Origin: CAYQOX01 sp964419335
Lineage (GTDB): Bacteria > Hinthialibacterota > Hinthialibacteria > Hinthialibacterales > Hinthialibacteraceae
Direction of reading: 5' to 3'
NCBI GenBank assembly: GCA_964419335.1
Contig: CAYQOX010000006.1
Span: forward strand, 1 to 64,000
DNA: 64,000 nucleotides
Shown here: piece by piece, positions 35,869 through 43,833 of the stretch
How the letters are laid out: every line of letters begins with the position of its first letter
How positions within the stretch are numbered: position 1 is the first letter of the stretch
Made by a program: the position numbers and the translations under genes
Notes under the pieces: generated by a model
The model's database searches: none
The model's input: only the letters and a program-made list of their open reading frames with translations
Told to the model about the DNA's origin: nothing

Positions 35869-36301
35869 GATACCCTCATTTTTTAATGATTATTATTCTC
35901 AGATGATCAGGATAGAAATATCCGTATCCCTTGCTGAACCATGGGCTAATCATTGCAACATATTAAAAATACTGGGCAACCAACCGATAAACAATACTTC
36001 GCACTTTACGCAAAAAATTGTCGTGGAGAGACCAACCATGATAAAAAAAAATAGTATACTATAAAATCTACGAGGAAATCAACAGTATTTCTTCTNNNNN
36101 NNNNNNNNNNNNNNNNNNNNNNNNNNNNNNNNNNNNNNNNNNNNNNNNNNNNNNNNNNNNNNNNNNNNNNNNNNNNNNNNNNNNNNNNNNNNNNNGGGGA
36201 TGGATTTCAGCGATTGAGTCAGGTTTCTATCCATATACGAAATATAGACTTCTCATTATAATATTTACGCTTATTTTAAAATGAGGTAAAAGGTTTGTAA
36301 T
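35869..36301. other. Intergenic region interrupted by assembly gap
   Basis: Divergent region between the REC-PAS gene and the PIG-L deacetylase. It includes the 100-N gap. The visible flanks hold a TAGTATACTA palindrome (36052-36061) and a TATAAT hexamer (36257-36262) without a good -35. Because the true length at the gap is unknown, genes may be missing here. Confidence 0.6.
36096..36195. other. Scaffold gap of 100 N
   Basis: Exactly 100 unknown bases, the conventional placeholder for a gap of unspecified size. Adjacency of the genes on either side is inferred by the assembler, not sequenced. Confidence 0.99.
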
Positions 36302-37111
36302 ATGGATTCGAAGCGCATTATTGTTTTTGGTGCCCATCCTGATGATTGTGATATTTTCGCAGGCGGGATCAGTATAAAGTATGTACGAGAAGGCCATGAG
36401 GTAAAGTTTGTTTCATTAACGAATGGCGAAGCGGGACATTATCAAAATACGGGTGAAACTTTGGCTCAGAGACGTCGTGAGGAAGCCCGTGCCGCCGCAG
36501 AACTTGTTGGTATCCAGTTCGAGATGCTCGATTTTCCCGATGGAGAGTTACGAGCGACGTTGGATGTGCGTCGGCAAGTAATCGGCTTGATTCGTGATTG
36601 GCAGGCGGAAATCGTGTTTAGCCACCGTCCCTATGATTATCATCCTGACCACCGGGCTTGTGGGCAGGTCGTCTGTGATGCAGCCTATATGGTAACGGTG
36701 CCTCATATTTGTCCGGATAAGGAAGCCTTACGAGAGAATCCTTATTTCTTTTATATGTGGGATCCCTTTCAATTGCCCTATGCGTTTCAAACGGAGATGG
36801 CGGTCGATATCGATGATGTGATGGATACGAAGTTGGATATGATGGATTGCCATGTATCCCAGTTTTATGAATGGCTGCCCTATTTAGCCAAACAGAAGGA
36901 TGTACCTAAAGAGCTAGGGCAGCGTAAGATTTGGTTGCGTAATAACTGGGGGCCGTGGTTAAGTTTAATCACAGAATCGTGCCGCAATAAGTTGATCCAG
37001 CGTTACGGGCAAGATAAAGCTTCTACGATTCGGTACGCAGAATGTTTTGAATTGTGTGAATATGGCCGCAAACCCTATCAAGATGATTTGGAGAATCTTT
37101 TTCCTTATTGA
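36302..37111 (+). CDS. PIG-L/LmbE-family zinc deacetylase
   Basis: 269 aa metal-dependent N-deacetylase of the family that includes BshB (bacillithiol) and GlcNAc-PI deacetylases. Zinc motif GAHPDDCDIFAGG near the N-terminus, the second motif RPYDYHPDHRACGQ near residue 110, and a conserved QRRREEARAAAELVG helix are present. The C-terminal part (FYMWDPFQLPYAFQTEMAVD) fits the glycan-deacetylase branch common in Planctomycetes-like genomes. The substrate is unknown, probably an N-acetylated sugar conjugate. AAAAGG precedes the ATG. Separated by 38 bp from the zinc-ribbon gene. Confidence 0.9.
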   Translation: MDSKRIIVFGAHPDDCDIFAGGISIKYVREGHEVKFVSLTNGEAGHYQNTGETLAQRRREEARAAAELVGIQFEMLDFPDGELRATLDVRRQVIGLIRDWQAEIVFSHRPYDYHPDHRACGQVVCDAAYMVTVPHICPDKEALRENPYFFYMWDPFQLPYAFQTEMAVDIDDVMDTKLDMMDCHVSQFYEWLPYLAKQKDVPKELGQRKIWLRNNWGPWLSLITESCRNKLIQRYGQDKASTIRYAECFELCEYGRKPYQDDLENLFPY

Positions 37112-37149
37112 GCGCGAGTGGAGAAACATGTTATTCTTGGTGAACGATC

Positions 37150-37407
37150 ATGATTGATACGCTTCAATTGACGAAAGAATATAAATGCCCTAAGTGTCGG
37201 GGGCGTTCCTGTTATACCGAGGAAGTGATCTTACCTTTGGCAAAGCGGCGCTTCTTACCTTGGAAAGATCATAATCGGTATCTCTTGGTGGTATGCGGAT
37301 TATGTGGTTATTCTGAAATGTATAGCATGAAGGTTTTAGCCGAAGTGCAAGAGAAAGAAAAAGCCAAGGTTCCCGAGGCCGCGCCTATTCGTAAAGAATT
37401 GGATTAA
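37150..37407 (+). CDS. Small zinc-ribbon protein
   Basis: 85 aa with two knuckles, CPKCRGRSC and CGLCGY, about 30 residues apart, predicting a single zinc ribbon that binds nucleic acid or protein. The tail is charged (EVQEKEKAKVPEAAP). Unknown function; likely co-transcribed with the deacetylase gene upstream. The spaced cysteine pairs and the terminator just downstream support a real gene. Confidence 0.75.
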   Translation: MIDTLQLTKEYKCPKCRGRSCYTEEVILPLAKRRFLPWKDHNRYLLVVCGLCGYSEMYSMKVLAEVQEKEKAKVPEAAPIRKELD

Positions 37408-37429
37408 GAGTGATTGATTCGAAGCGTGA

Positions 37430-37465
37430 AAAAAGCCCCTCTGGTGAGTTATTCAAGAGGGGCTT
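37430..37465 (-). terminator. Terminator between zinc-ribbon gene and clpX
   Basis: Perfect 10-bp stem AAGCCCCTCT (37433-37442) / AGAGGGGCTT (37456-37465). The T-run lies on the minus strand, so it primarily ends the tig-clpP-clpX transcript; it may act in both directions. Confidence 0.85.
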
Positions 37466-37489
37466 GTTCCTTGGTGAAGGATGGAAAGA

Positions 37490-38746
37490 TTAGGCGGTTT
37501 CGACCTGATCTTCATAAACGAGAAGTGGTTCTGATTTATCGGAGATCACTTCTTTGGTAATAATGCATTTGGAAACCCCGTTCAAGGAGGGAATATCATA
37601 CATAATATCCATCATAGATTTTTCCAAAATGGCTCGTAAGCCGCGAGCGCCGGTTTTCCGTGCAAGCGCCATACGGGCGACTTCTTCCAGGGCTTCGTCG
37701 GTGAACTCAAGTTGGACGCCTTCCAGTTCGAAGAGTTTCTGGAATTGTTTGCATACCGCATTTTTGGGTTCGGTGAGAATCTGCTTCAAGGCCATCAGGT
37801 CGAGATCGTTAAGAGCGGTCAAACAGGCAAAGCGGCCGATAAATTCGGGGATCATACCAAATTTAATAAGATCTTCGGGTTCGACTTTTGTGAGAAGGTT
37901 ATCCTCATCCACCGCGGCGGGACCTTCAGGGGTGTTTTCAAAGCCGATCACGCGTTTGCCGATACGGCGTTCGATAATGGTATCCAATCCAACAAAGGCG
38001 CCGCCACAAATAAAGAGAATGTCGGTGGTATTTACTTGGATGAATTCCTGGTGAGGGTGTTTGCGGCCGCCCTGGGGAGGAACGTTGCAAACCGTGCCTT
38101 CAATGATCTTGAGCAAGGCTTGCTGCACACCTTCGCCGGAAACATCGCGGGTAATGGATACATTTTGAGTGGTACGGGCGATTTTGTCGATTTCATCGAT
38201 GTAGATAATGCCTTTTTCGGCTTTTTCGACGTGATAGCCGGTGGCCATCAAGAGCTTGAGGATAATGTTTTCTACGTCCTCTCCGACATAGCCTGCTTCC
38301 GTTAACGTGGTGGCATCCACGATCGTGAAGGGTACGTTGAGGATTCTAGCCAGAGTTTGCGCGATGTAGGTTTTGCCGGAGCCGGTGGGGCCAATCATCA
38401 TAATATTACTTTTTTGGAGTTCAATGTCATTGGTGACGGCTTCGTGGTAGCGAATCCGTTTGAAATGATTGTGGACCGCAACCGAGACATTCTTCTTGGT
38501 TTGGTCTTGGCCTATGACGTAACTATCGAGGGCTTCGTTAATTTCTTTTGGTTTAAGAAATTCGCGCAGTTCAACCTCGACCTCTTCTTCCAAGACGCTG
38601 TTGCATAACAGAACGCATTCATTACAGATATACGCGGGTTGGGAGGTGTGTTTTTGCGGCGGTCCCGCGATCAGTTTTTTGACCTCGTCTTGGCTTTTGC
38701 CGCAAAATGAGCAATATAAGGGCTTGTTTTTACTGGTATAATCCAT
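37490..38746 (-). CDS. clpX: ATP-dependent Clp protease ATPase subunit ClpX
   Basis: AAA+ unfoldase that feeds proteins into ClpP, 418 aa. Zinc-binding domain at the N-terminus (YCSFCGKSQDEV, YICNECVLLCN), Walker A GPTGSGKT, VGEDVENIILKLL, Walker B GIIYIDEIDKIA, sensor and pore segments (RDVSGEGVQQALLKIIEGT) and the IGF-type ClpP loop in RRIGKRVIGFENT. Last gene of tig-clpP-clpX, a widely conserved order. 127 bp after clpP, ending at a strong terminator. Confidence 0.98.
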   Translation of the reverse strand: MDYTSKNKPLYCSFCGKSQDEVKKLIAGPPQKHTSQPAYICNECVLLCNSVLEEEVEVELREFLKPKEINEALDSYVIGQDQTKKNVSVAVHNHFKRIRYHEAVTNDIELQKSNIMMIGPTGSGKTYIAQTLARILNVPFTIVDATTLTEAGYVGEDVENIILKLLMATGYHVEKAEKGIIYIDEIDKIARTTQNVSITRDVSGEGVQQALLKIIEGTVCNVPPQGGRKHPHQEFIQVNTTDILFICGGAFVGLDTIIERRIGKRVIGFENTPEGPAAVDEDNLLTKVEPEDLIKFGMIPEFIGRFACLTALNDLDLMALKQILTEPKNAVCKQFQKLFELEGVQLEFTDEALEEVARMALARKTGARGLRAILEKSMMDIMYDIPSLNGVSKCIITKEVISDKSEPLLVYEDQVETA

Positions 38747-38873
38747 TTGAACCTCACTACCTTTGAGTGATTATCTTTTCATTTCGTGCGATCGATAATC
38801 GCTCTATTTCCATCCATTTTAAAAACAATAAAGTCGATACAAAGTTTATTGTAACCTTTTTGGAGAAAAGTTT

Positions 38874-39524
38874 CTATTCATTGTTTGAATTTTCTTTTCC
38901 TGAATCTTTATCTTCCTCTTCTTTTTTTGAGTCTTCTTTTTTGTTGGTTGGAGTGAAAATATTATCGATTACACCGTAATCGAGCGATTCTTCAGGAGAC
39001 ATAAAGTAATCGCGATCGGTATCTTTTTCGATTTTTTCGAGATTCCGGCCTGTATGCGAGGAAAGTATTTCGTTGAGCCGCTGTTTCATTTTGAGAATTT
39101 CGCGGGCTCGAATTTCAACATCAGAAGCTTGGCCTTGAAAGCCGCCCATGGGTTGGTGGAGCATGATGCGTGCATTAGGGAGGGCATGACGTTTCCCAGA
39201 GGTCCCCGCGGCCAAGAGGACCGCCGCCATACTCGCAGCAAGGCCCATGCAGGTTGTGGATACGTCGGGACGTACATATTGCATGGTGTCATAAATGGCG
39301 AGGCCTGCACTGACAGAACCGCCAGGACTGTTGATATAAAGTTGAATGTCTTTTTCAGGATCTTCCGCTTGGAGAAAGAGCATTTGGGCAATCACAAGAT
39401 TGGCCATGTGATCTTCAATAGGGGTGCCAATAAAAATGATACGATCTTTTAGCAGACGTGAGTAAATGTCGTAGGCGCGTTCACCTCGACTGGTCTGCTC
39501 TACTACCATAGGGACTAAAACCAC
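38874..39524 (-). CDS. clpP: ATP-dependent Clp protease proteolytic subunit ClpP
   Basis: Serine protease forming the tetradecameric ClpP barrel, 216 aa. The GTG start at 39524, preceded by GGAGG, gives the N-terminus MVLVPMVVEQTSRGERAYDI, which matches the canonical LVPMVxEQTxRGER sequence. Catalytic Ser in GLAASMAA, His in MLHQPMGG, and the Asp downstream in DTDRDYFMSPEE. The C-terminal tail of about 25 residues is unusually charged (KKEDSKKEEEDKDSGKE). Lies 15 bp after tig. Confidence 0.97.
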   Translation of the reverse strand: MVLVPMVVEQTSRGERAYDIYSRLLKDRIIFIGTPIEDHMANLVIAQMLFLQAEDPEKDIQLYINSPGGSVSAGLAIYDTMQYVRPDVSTTCMGLAASMAAVLLAAGTSGKRHALPNARIMLHQPMGGFQGQASDVEIRAREILKMKQRLNEILSSHTGRNLEKIEKDTDRDYFMSPEESLDYGVIDNIFTPTNKKEDSKKEEEDKDSGKENSNNE

Positions 39525-39539
39525 GGTGATTTCCTCCGT

Positions 39540-40895
39540 TTATTCGTTACTCGTAGATTCTTCTTGGTCTTCTTGATTGTCTTGGGTCTCTTCCTGATCT
39601 TCTTGTGGTTTTTCTAATTCACTTTCGACCCTTTGTTTTAATAAATTCATCACTTTTTCTTCAAGGGCGATTCGCCGGTAGAAGGATTCCATCCCTTGGG
39701 ATTGGATCCGTTCCATCAACCAATGTGGATCGGCTTGGGAAGATTGAGCCATACGCATTACGTAGGCTTGGAATTCCTCATCGGAAAGCTCGATTTCTTC
39801 CTTCTTGGCAATTTTATCCAAAATGGTGGATAGACGAACCTCATCTTGGGCGGTTTTTTCATTTCGAGAAAGGAGTTCCGGATCCTCGCTAACCATATCA
39901 TCCAAAGAGCGACCCATGCGGCGATATTCACCGTCTTGTATCGCATTTATATAATTGTACTGGGCTTTGACCATACTGGGAGGTACTTCAAATTGATTAC
40001 GGTCTAAGAGTTCCTGCCGTATGGATTGGCGCATCTGTTCCTCTCTTTGATTTTCTTTGGTATGGCGTAAGGTATGGCGAATATTTTCTTTCAATTCGTC
40101 CAAGGTTTCAAAGTTGCCCATATCTTTGGCTAATTCATCGTCCAATTCAGGAAGTTTCTTTTCACGGATCTGATTGACGGTGATTTGGAACTGGGCTGGT
40201 TTGCCGCGTTTCTCTTCTTCTTGAAAATTCTCGGGCAACGTGAGTTCGACCTCTTTTTGTTCACCGAGATTCATGCCAATAAGCGCATCTTCTAACCCAG
40301 GCAAATATTGTTTCGAACCCACTTCAACCGTGATATCGTCATGCGACATTGATTCGAGCGGTTGTTCTTCATAGGTGGCTTGGATGGCAATATTCACATG
40401 ATCGTTTTCTGCCACAGGGCGGTCATCCACTGAGGTATACATAGCGTTTTGGTCACGGATGTTATTGAGGATTTCGACCACTTCTTGTTCTGTGACTTCA
40501 TTCGAAGGAGGTTCTGGACGGATATCGTGGTAATCGGCGATTTCTACATCGGGACGATATTCAAAGGTAACATCGACCACCACCGGTTCCTCTTTTTTAG
40601 GTTCGCCGATTTCACCGATTTCAGGTTGGCTTACGGGATCGAGTTTGAGTTCATCGATAGCTTCTTTGAAAGCCGTTTCGACCGCTTTGTTCACCGCTTC
40701 TTTGTCCAGATGTTTTCCGTAGCGCATCTTGACAATATGGCGGGGCACTTTGCCTCGGCGAAAGCCCGGAACATCCGCGTGTTGGATGAACTCTTTGTAG
40801 ATCTCATCCATCTCATTCTCGACTTCTTCCCGAGAAATCTCAAGTTTTAACGTTTTGGAACAGGTTCCTGCGTCTTGTTGTTCTAAGATCTTCAA
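39540..40895 (-). CDS. tig: Trigger factor (ribosome-associated chaperone)
   Basis: Folding helper at the ribosome exit tunnel, 451 aa. The ribosome-binding signature GFRRGKVPRHIV occurs in the N-terminal domain (about 1-115). The PPIase-like domain (about 150-245) reads DHVNIAIQATYEEQ and GSKQYLPGLEDALIGMNLGE. A helical C-terminal chaperone domain follows, ending with a Glu/Gln-rich tail (EDQEETQDNQEDQEES). The start is a TTG at 40895 with GGAAGG six bases before it, and it aligns with the usual trigger-factor N-terminus. First gene of tig-clpP-clpX. Confidence 0.95.
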   Translation of the reverse strand: MKILEQQDAGTCSKTLKLEISREEVENEMDEIYKEFIQHADVPGFRRGKVPRHIVKMRYGKHLDKEAVNKAVETAFKEAIDELKLDPVSQPEIGEIGEPKKEEPVVVDVTFEYRPDVEIADYHDIRPEPPSNEVTEQEVVEILNNIRDQNAMYTSVDDRPVAENDHVNIAIQATYEEQPLESMSHDDITVEVGSKQYLPGLEDALIGMNLGEQKEVELTLPENFQEEEKRGKPAQFQITVNQIREKKLPELDDELAKDMGNFETLDELKENIRHTLRHTKENQREEQMRQSIRQELLDRNQFEVPPSMVKAQYNYINAIQDGEYRRMGRSLDDMVSEDPELLSRNEKTAQDEVRLSTILDKIAKKEEIELSDEEFQAYVMRMAQSSQADPHWLMERIQSQGMESFYRRIALEEKVMNLLKQRVESELEKPQEDQEETQDNQEDQEESTSNE

Positions 40896-41239
40896 TGCTC
40901 GCCTTCCACTCCTTTGCGTAATCTTTGAAAAAACAACGATGCGATGATCCGTTGATCATGAAGATCAAGACCATCGCTCTCATTATATATTCTTTTTAAA
41001 ATATAAACTGATTACCTCAATTAAATTAACTTTTCCCCTTCAGAAAGTCAAGCACTCTAGGATTTTTGGTGAGGAATGGAAAGGGAAAGAAAGGTGATTT
41101 TTCGTTTTTTCATGGGCTGGATAAAGTTAATTCATAGAAGATCGCATAATTTATTTTCTTTTTCTACCCCATGAACATGTATATTATCATGTTTAGTTTT
41201 GGTATTATGAAAATTCCTTTGTATTGAGGTGATGAAAAA
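40896..41239. other. Divergent intergenic region tig / metallo-beta-lactamase gene
   Basis: 344 bp. On the tig side, a TATAAT hexamer (minus, about 40984-40989) is followed by a 37-nt potential stem-loop: GCGATG (40941-40946) with CATCGC (40972-40977), and inside it TTGATC (40952-40957) with GATCAA (40963-40968). On the other side is AACATG-N8-CATGTT (41174-41193). No CIRCE element was found. Confidence 0.4.
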
Positions 41240-43129
41240 ATGAAACGTTCTAATATTGTTTTTTTATGGCTACTTGCCGTGGTAAATACTTACGGCTTAG
41301 AAATCGCTCCGCGGGTTGAATGGCTTCAAGGTGCGGTGAATGGTGTCGTTTTGCATGGAGAAGACAATAACGCCGTGATTTATGGTGATCCACAGGGAAA
41401 AGTAAAGGCAGAAAAGGTTTTCGTGACTCATCACCGGCGCGATGTTGTATGGGCGTTGGATGGGATCGTGGAACAAGGCTCGGAGTTGTTCGTTCCCCAA
41501 GCGGAATTATCCCATTTTAAGGAACGAGAAGCGTATTGGAATGACTTTGCCCGAGAGATGCGTTTTCACGATTCACGTCAGCAGAGTACCAAAGTGCCTG
41601 TGAAGGCTTATCCAAAGGCACAAGGGGTCAACGAGGGTGCCACCTTTGAAATTGAGCCTTTTGTTTTACGGGTGTTGGCCACCCCAGGATATACACGCGG
41701 GGCGGTTTCGTATGTTATTGAAGCGGAGGGTACAAAGATCATTTGCAGCGGGGATTTAATTCAAGATGGGGGGAAGATCCTTGATTTGTATAGTTTGCAG
41801 GATGCGACGGATGAAACCGATCCCCCTACCGGCGGGTACCATGGGTATATGGTTCGGGCAGCGCACTTGATTGACAGTTTACGAATCCTTATGGAAGAAG
41901 AACCTGATTTGTTAGTTCCCGCGCGGGGGGCGATCATTGATAATCCTCAGGAGGCGATCACTCGCTTAATTGAACGAATTCAGGCAGTCTATGAGAATTT
42001 CTTAAGCACCTGTGCGTTACGCTGGTATTGGGGAGATGATTATATTCGCAGTTGTGCAGAACGAATTCTGGGGAAGTGTGATCTTGATTGGATGCCCATG
42101 GCGAAAACGCGTGCGGAGAATTATGATTGGCTGATTCCTGTCGGCAATACCCGCGTGATTCGTTCAAAGAGCGGGGCGGGATTGGTGGTCGATTGTGGTT
42201 CGAAGGCGATCATGGATTCGGTTGCGGCCATGCTGGACGAGGAAACTTTGGATCATCTTGAGGGGCTCTATATCACCCATTACCATTCGGATCATACAGA
42301 GTATGCAGCGGCTTTTGCGCGTGAATTTGAATTGCCGGTTTACGCTAGTGCCTCAGTCCGTGATGTTTTAGAGCATCCCGGCGCGTATCATTTGCCGGTG
42401 GTAAGCGATAAGGCGATTGAGCGAGTGATAGGTATGCCGCATGGAACCTCGATGCGTTGGCGGGAGTTTCGTCTTACGTTTTATGAGCATCCTGGACAAA
42501 CGATTTACCATGGAGGGGTATTAATAGAAAATGATAACGGAGAACGTATCTTTCTATGTGGAGATTCGTTCACGCCATCTGGGTTGGATGATTACTGTAT
42601 GTTAAATCGTAACTGGCTGCATGAGGGTACGGGGTATTTCAAATGTTTGGAACAGGTGCGATCGCTGCCGAAAGGGACCTGGTTGATCAATCAGCATGTG
42701 GATGAGCCATTCCAATTTTCGCACGAGCAACTTGATTTTATGGAAGAGTCGTTGCGGAAGCGGAAGGACCTTCTCCGTGATTTATTCTCCTGGGATGATC
42801 TTCATTATGGCATCGATGAGCAATGGGGACGGTTTTATCCCTATGGGGTTGAAGCAAAAGCAGGCCAAGCAAAAACGCTCCGCCTTGTGATCATGAATCA
42901 TAGTGCGGAGAATCGAACTTACCATGTGAAGTTTCATACTCCCGAGAATTGGATGGTTTCTACGCGCGAGACCGAGATTCATTTGAAGCCTCGGCAGAAG
43001 GGATGGATTTCAGTTCGGGTTGGGATCCCCACTGAGGAGAATCGTAAAACGGGGGTGATCACCGCGGATATTTCTTTCAATGATTGGCGTTTAAAGCATT
43101 GGAGTGAGGCTGTCGTTGTCGTAAAGTGA
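41240..43129 (+). CDS. Secreted protein with two metallo-beta-lactamase-like domains
   Basis: 629 aa with an N-terminal signal peptide (FLWLLAVVNTYG). Two MBL-fold halves: the first (about 25-250) has the metal motif reduced to THHRRDV but keeps a CSGD strand. The second (about 290-500) is canonical, with THYHSDH, HPGQTIYHGG and LCGDSF. The remaining 90 residues form a beta-sandwich (RTYHVKFHTPENWMVS). The second half should bind two zinc or iron ions and hydrolyse something; the first half looks structural or regulatory. Substrate unknown. AGGTGA precedes the ATG. The pseudopilin and LamG-BNR_4 genes follow in the same direction. Confidence 0.85.
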   Translation: MKRSNIVFLWLLAVVNTYGLEIAPRVEWLQGAVNGVVLHGEDNNAVIYGDPQGKVKAEKVFVTHHRRDVVWALDGIVEQGSELFVPQAELSHFKEREAYWNDFAREMRFHDSRQQSTKVPVKAYPKAQGVNEGATFEIEPFVLRVLATPGYTRGAVSYVIEAEGTKIICSGDLIQDGGKILDLYSLQDATDETDPPTGGYHGYMVRAAHLIDSLRILMEEEPDLLVPARGAIIDNPQEAITRLIERIQAVYENFLSTCALRWYWGDDYIRSCAERILGKCDLDWMPMAKTRAENYDWLIPVGNTRVIRSKSGAGLVVDCGSKAIMDSVAAMLDEETLDHLEGLYITHYHSDHTEYAAAFAREFELPVYASASVRDVLEHPGAYHLPVVSDKAIERVIGMPHGTSMRWREFRLTFYEHPGQTIYHGGVLIENDNGERIFLCGDSFTPSGLDDYCMLNRNWLHEGTGYFKCLEQVRSLPKGTWLINQHVDEPFQFSHEQLDFMEESLRKRKDLLRDLFSWDDLHYGIDEQWGRFYPYGVEAKAGQAKTLRLVIMNHSAENRTYHVKFHTPENWMVSTRETEIHLKPRQKGWISVRVGIPTEENRKTGVITADISFNDWRLKHWSEAVVVVK

Positions 43130-43237
43130 GGGGTCTCCCTTTTATTCTAACTTGATTGGAATTAGACGAGACCACACTTTTGATATATCTTCTAAGTTGA
43201 CATGTATACAAGTTTGCTTAAGTTAGGATGTGAACCA

Positions 43238-43786
43238 ATGAGAAAAATAACCGGATTTACGTTGATTGAACTTCTTATTGTGGTTGCCATTATTGGCATT
43301 CTTGCAGCGATTGCTGTTCCGAACTTTTTAAATGCACAAGTTCGAGCCAAGATTGCTGCAACCGAGAGTAATATGCGCTCCATTGGAACTGCGCTGGGGA
43401 TGTATGCAACCGATCATGGCGCTTTTCCCAATACGTACTATCCAGATACGACTACGTTTATTAACCCCCGTAGTTACCGCTTTCGGCGTTTGACTACACC
43501 TATTGCTTATTTGAGTTCGGGGATTCGGGATGTATTTAACACAATTGATATAGAGCCCAATGCAGTGTATCCCTTTTGGGGGCCGGATACCATGGATCAC
43601 CGTAGGCAGGGGACATGGTTCGATGGAAAAGATTTTCAGCATATCAAAAATCAAAGAGGCGGTTGGGCGGTCATGAGTTTTGGCCCCGACCAGGATTTTG
43701 AATCGACACAAAAGCAGTTTCTTGTGTGGTATGACCCTAGCAACGGCTTGAACAGCGACGGAGATATTTATCGGTTTGGACCGTAA
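43238..43786 (+). CDS. Type II secretion-like pseudopilin
   Basis: About 182 aa. The N-terminus MRKITG-FTLIELLIVVAIIG is a classical prepilin: cleavage after Gly6, N-methylation of Phe, and Glu5 of the mature chain present. It is followed by the helix ILAAIAVPNFLNAQVRAKIA. The C-terminal domain ends YDPSNGLNSDGDIYRFGP, typical of the large pseudopilin families in Planctomycetes-like bacteria. I chose ATG 43238 over an in-frame ATG at 43202 because the former gives the standard short leader and has AGGA upstream. No gspD/E/F genes are nearby. Its C-terminal signature recurs in the protein at 14218. Confidence 0.92.
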   Translation: MRKITGFTLIELLIVVAIIGILAAIAVPNFLNAQVRAKIAATESNMRSIGTALGMYATDHGAFPNTYYPDTTTFINPRSYRFRRLTTPIAYLSSGIRDVFNTIDIEPNAVYPFWGPDTMDHRRQGTWFDGKDFQHIKNQRGGWAVMSFGPDQDFESTQKQFLVWYDPSNGLNSDGDIYRFGP

Positions 43787-43833
43787 GTCAAGAAGGAAGA
43801 TTTTTTATATTAATAATTAGGAGAATAGGAACT

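Noticed and set aside
40896..41239. CIRCE or heat-shock sigma site before tig
   Set aside because: An isolated AGCACTC occurs but no paired GAGTGCT at the right spacing, and no sigma-32-like -35/-10.
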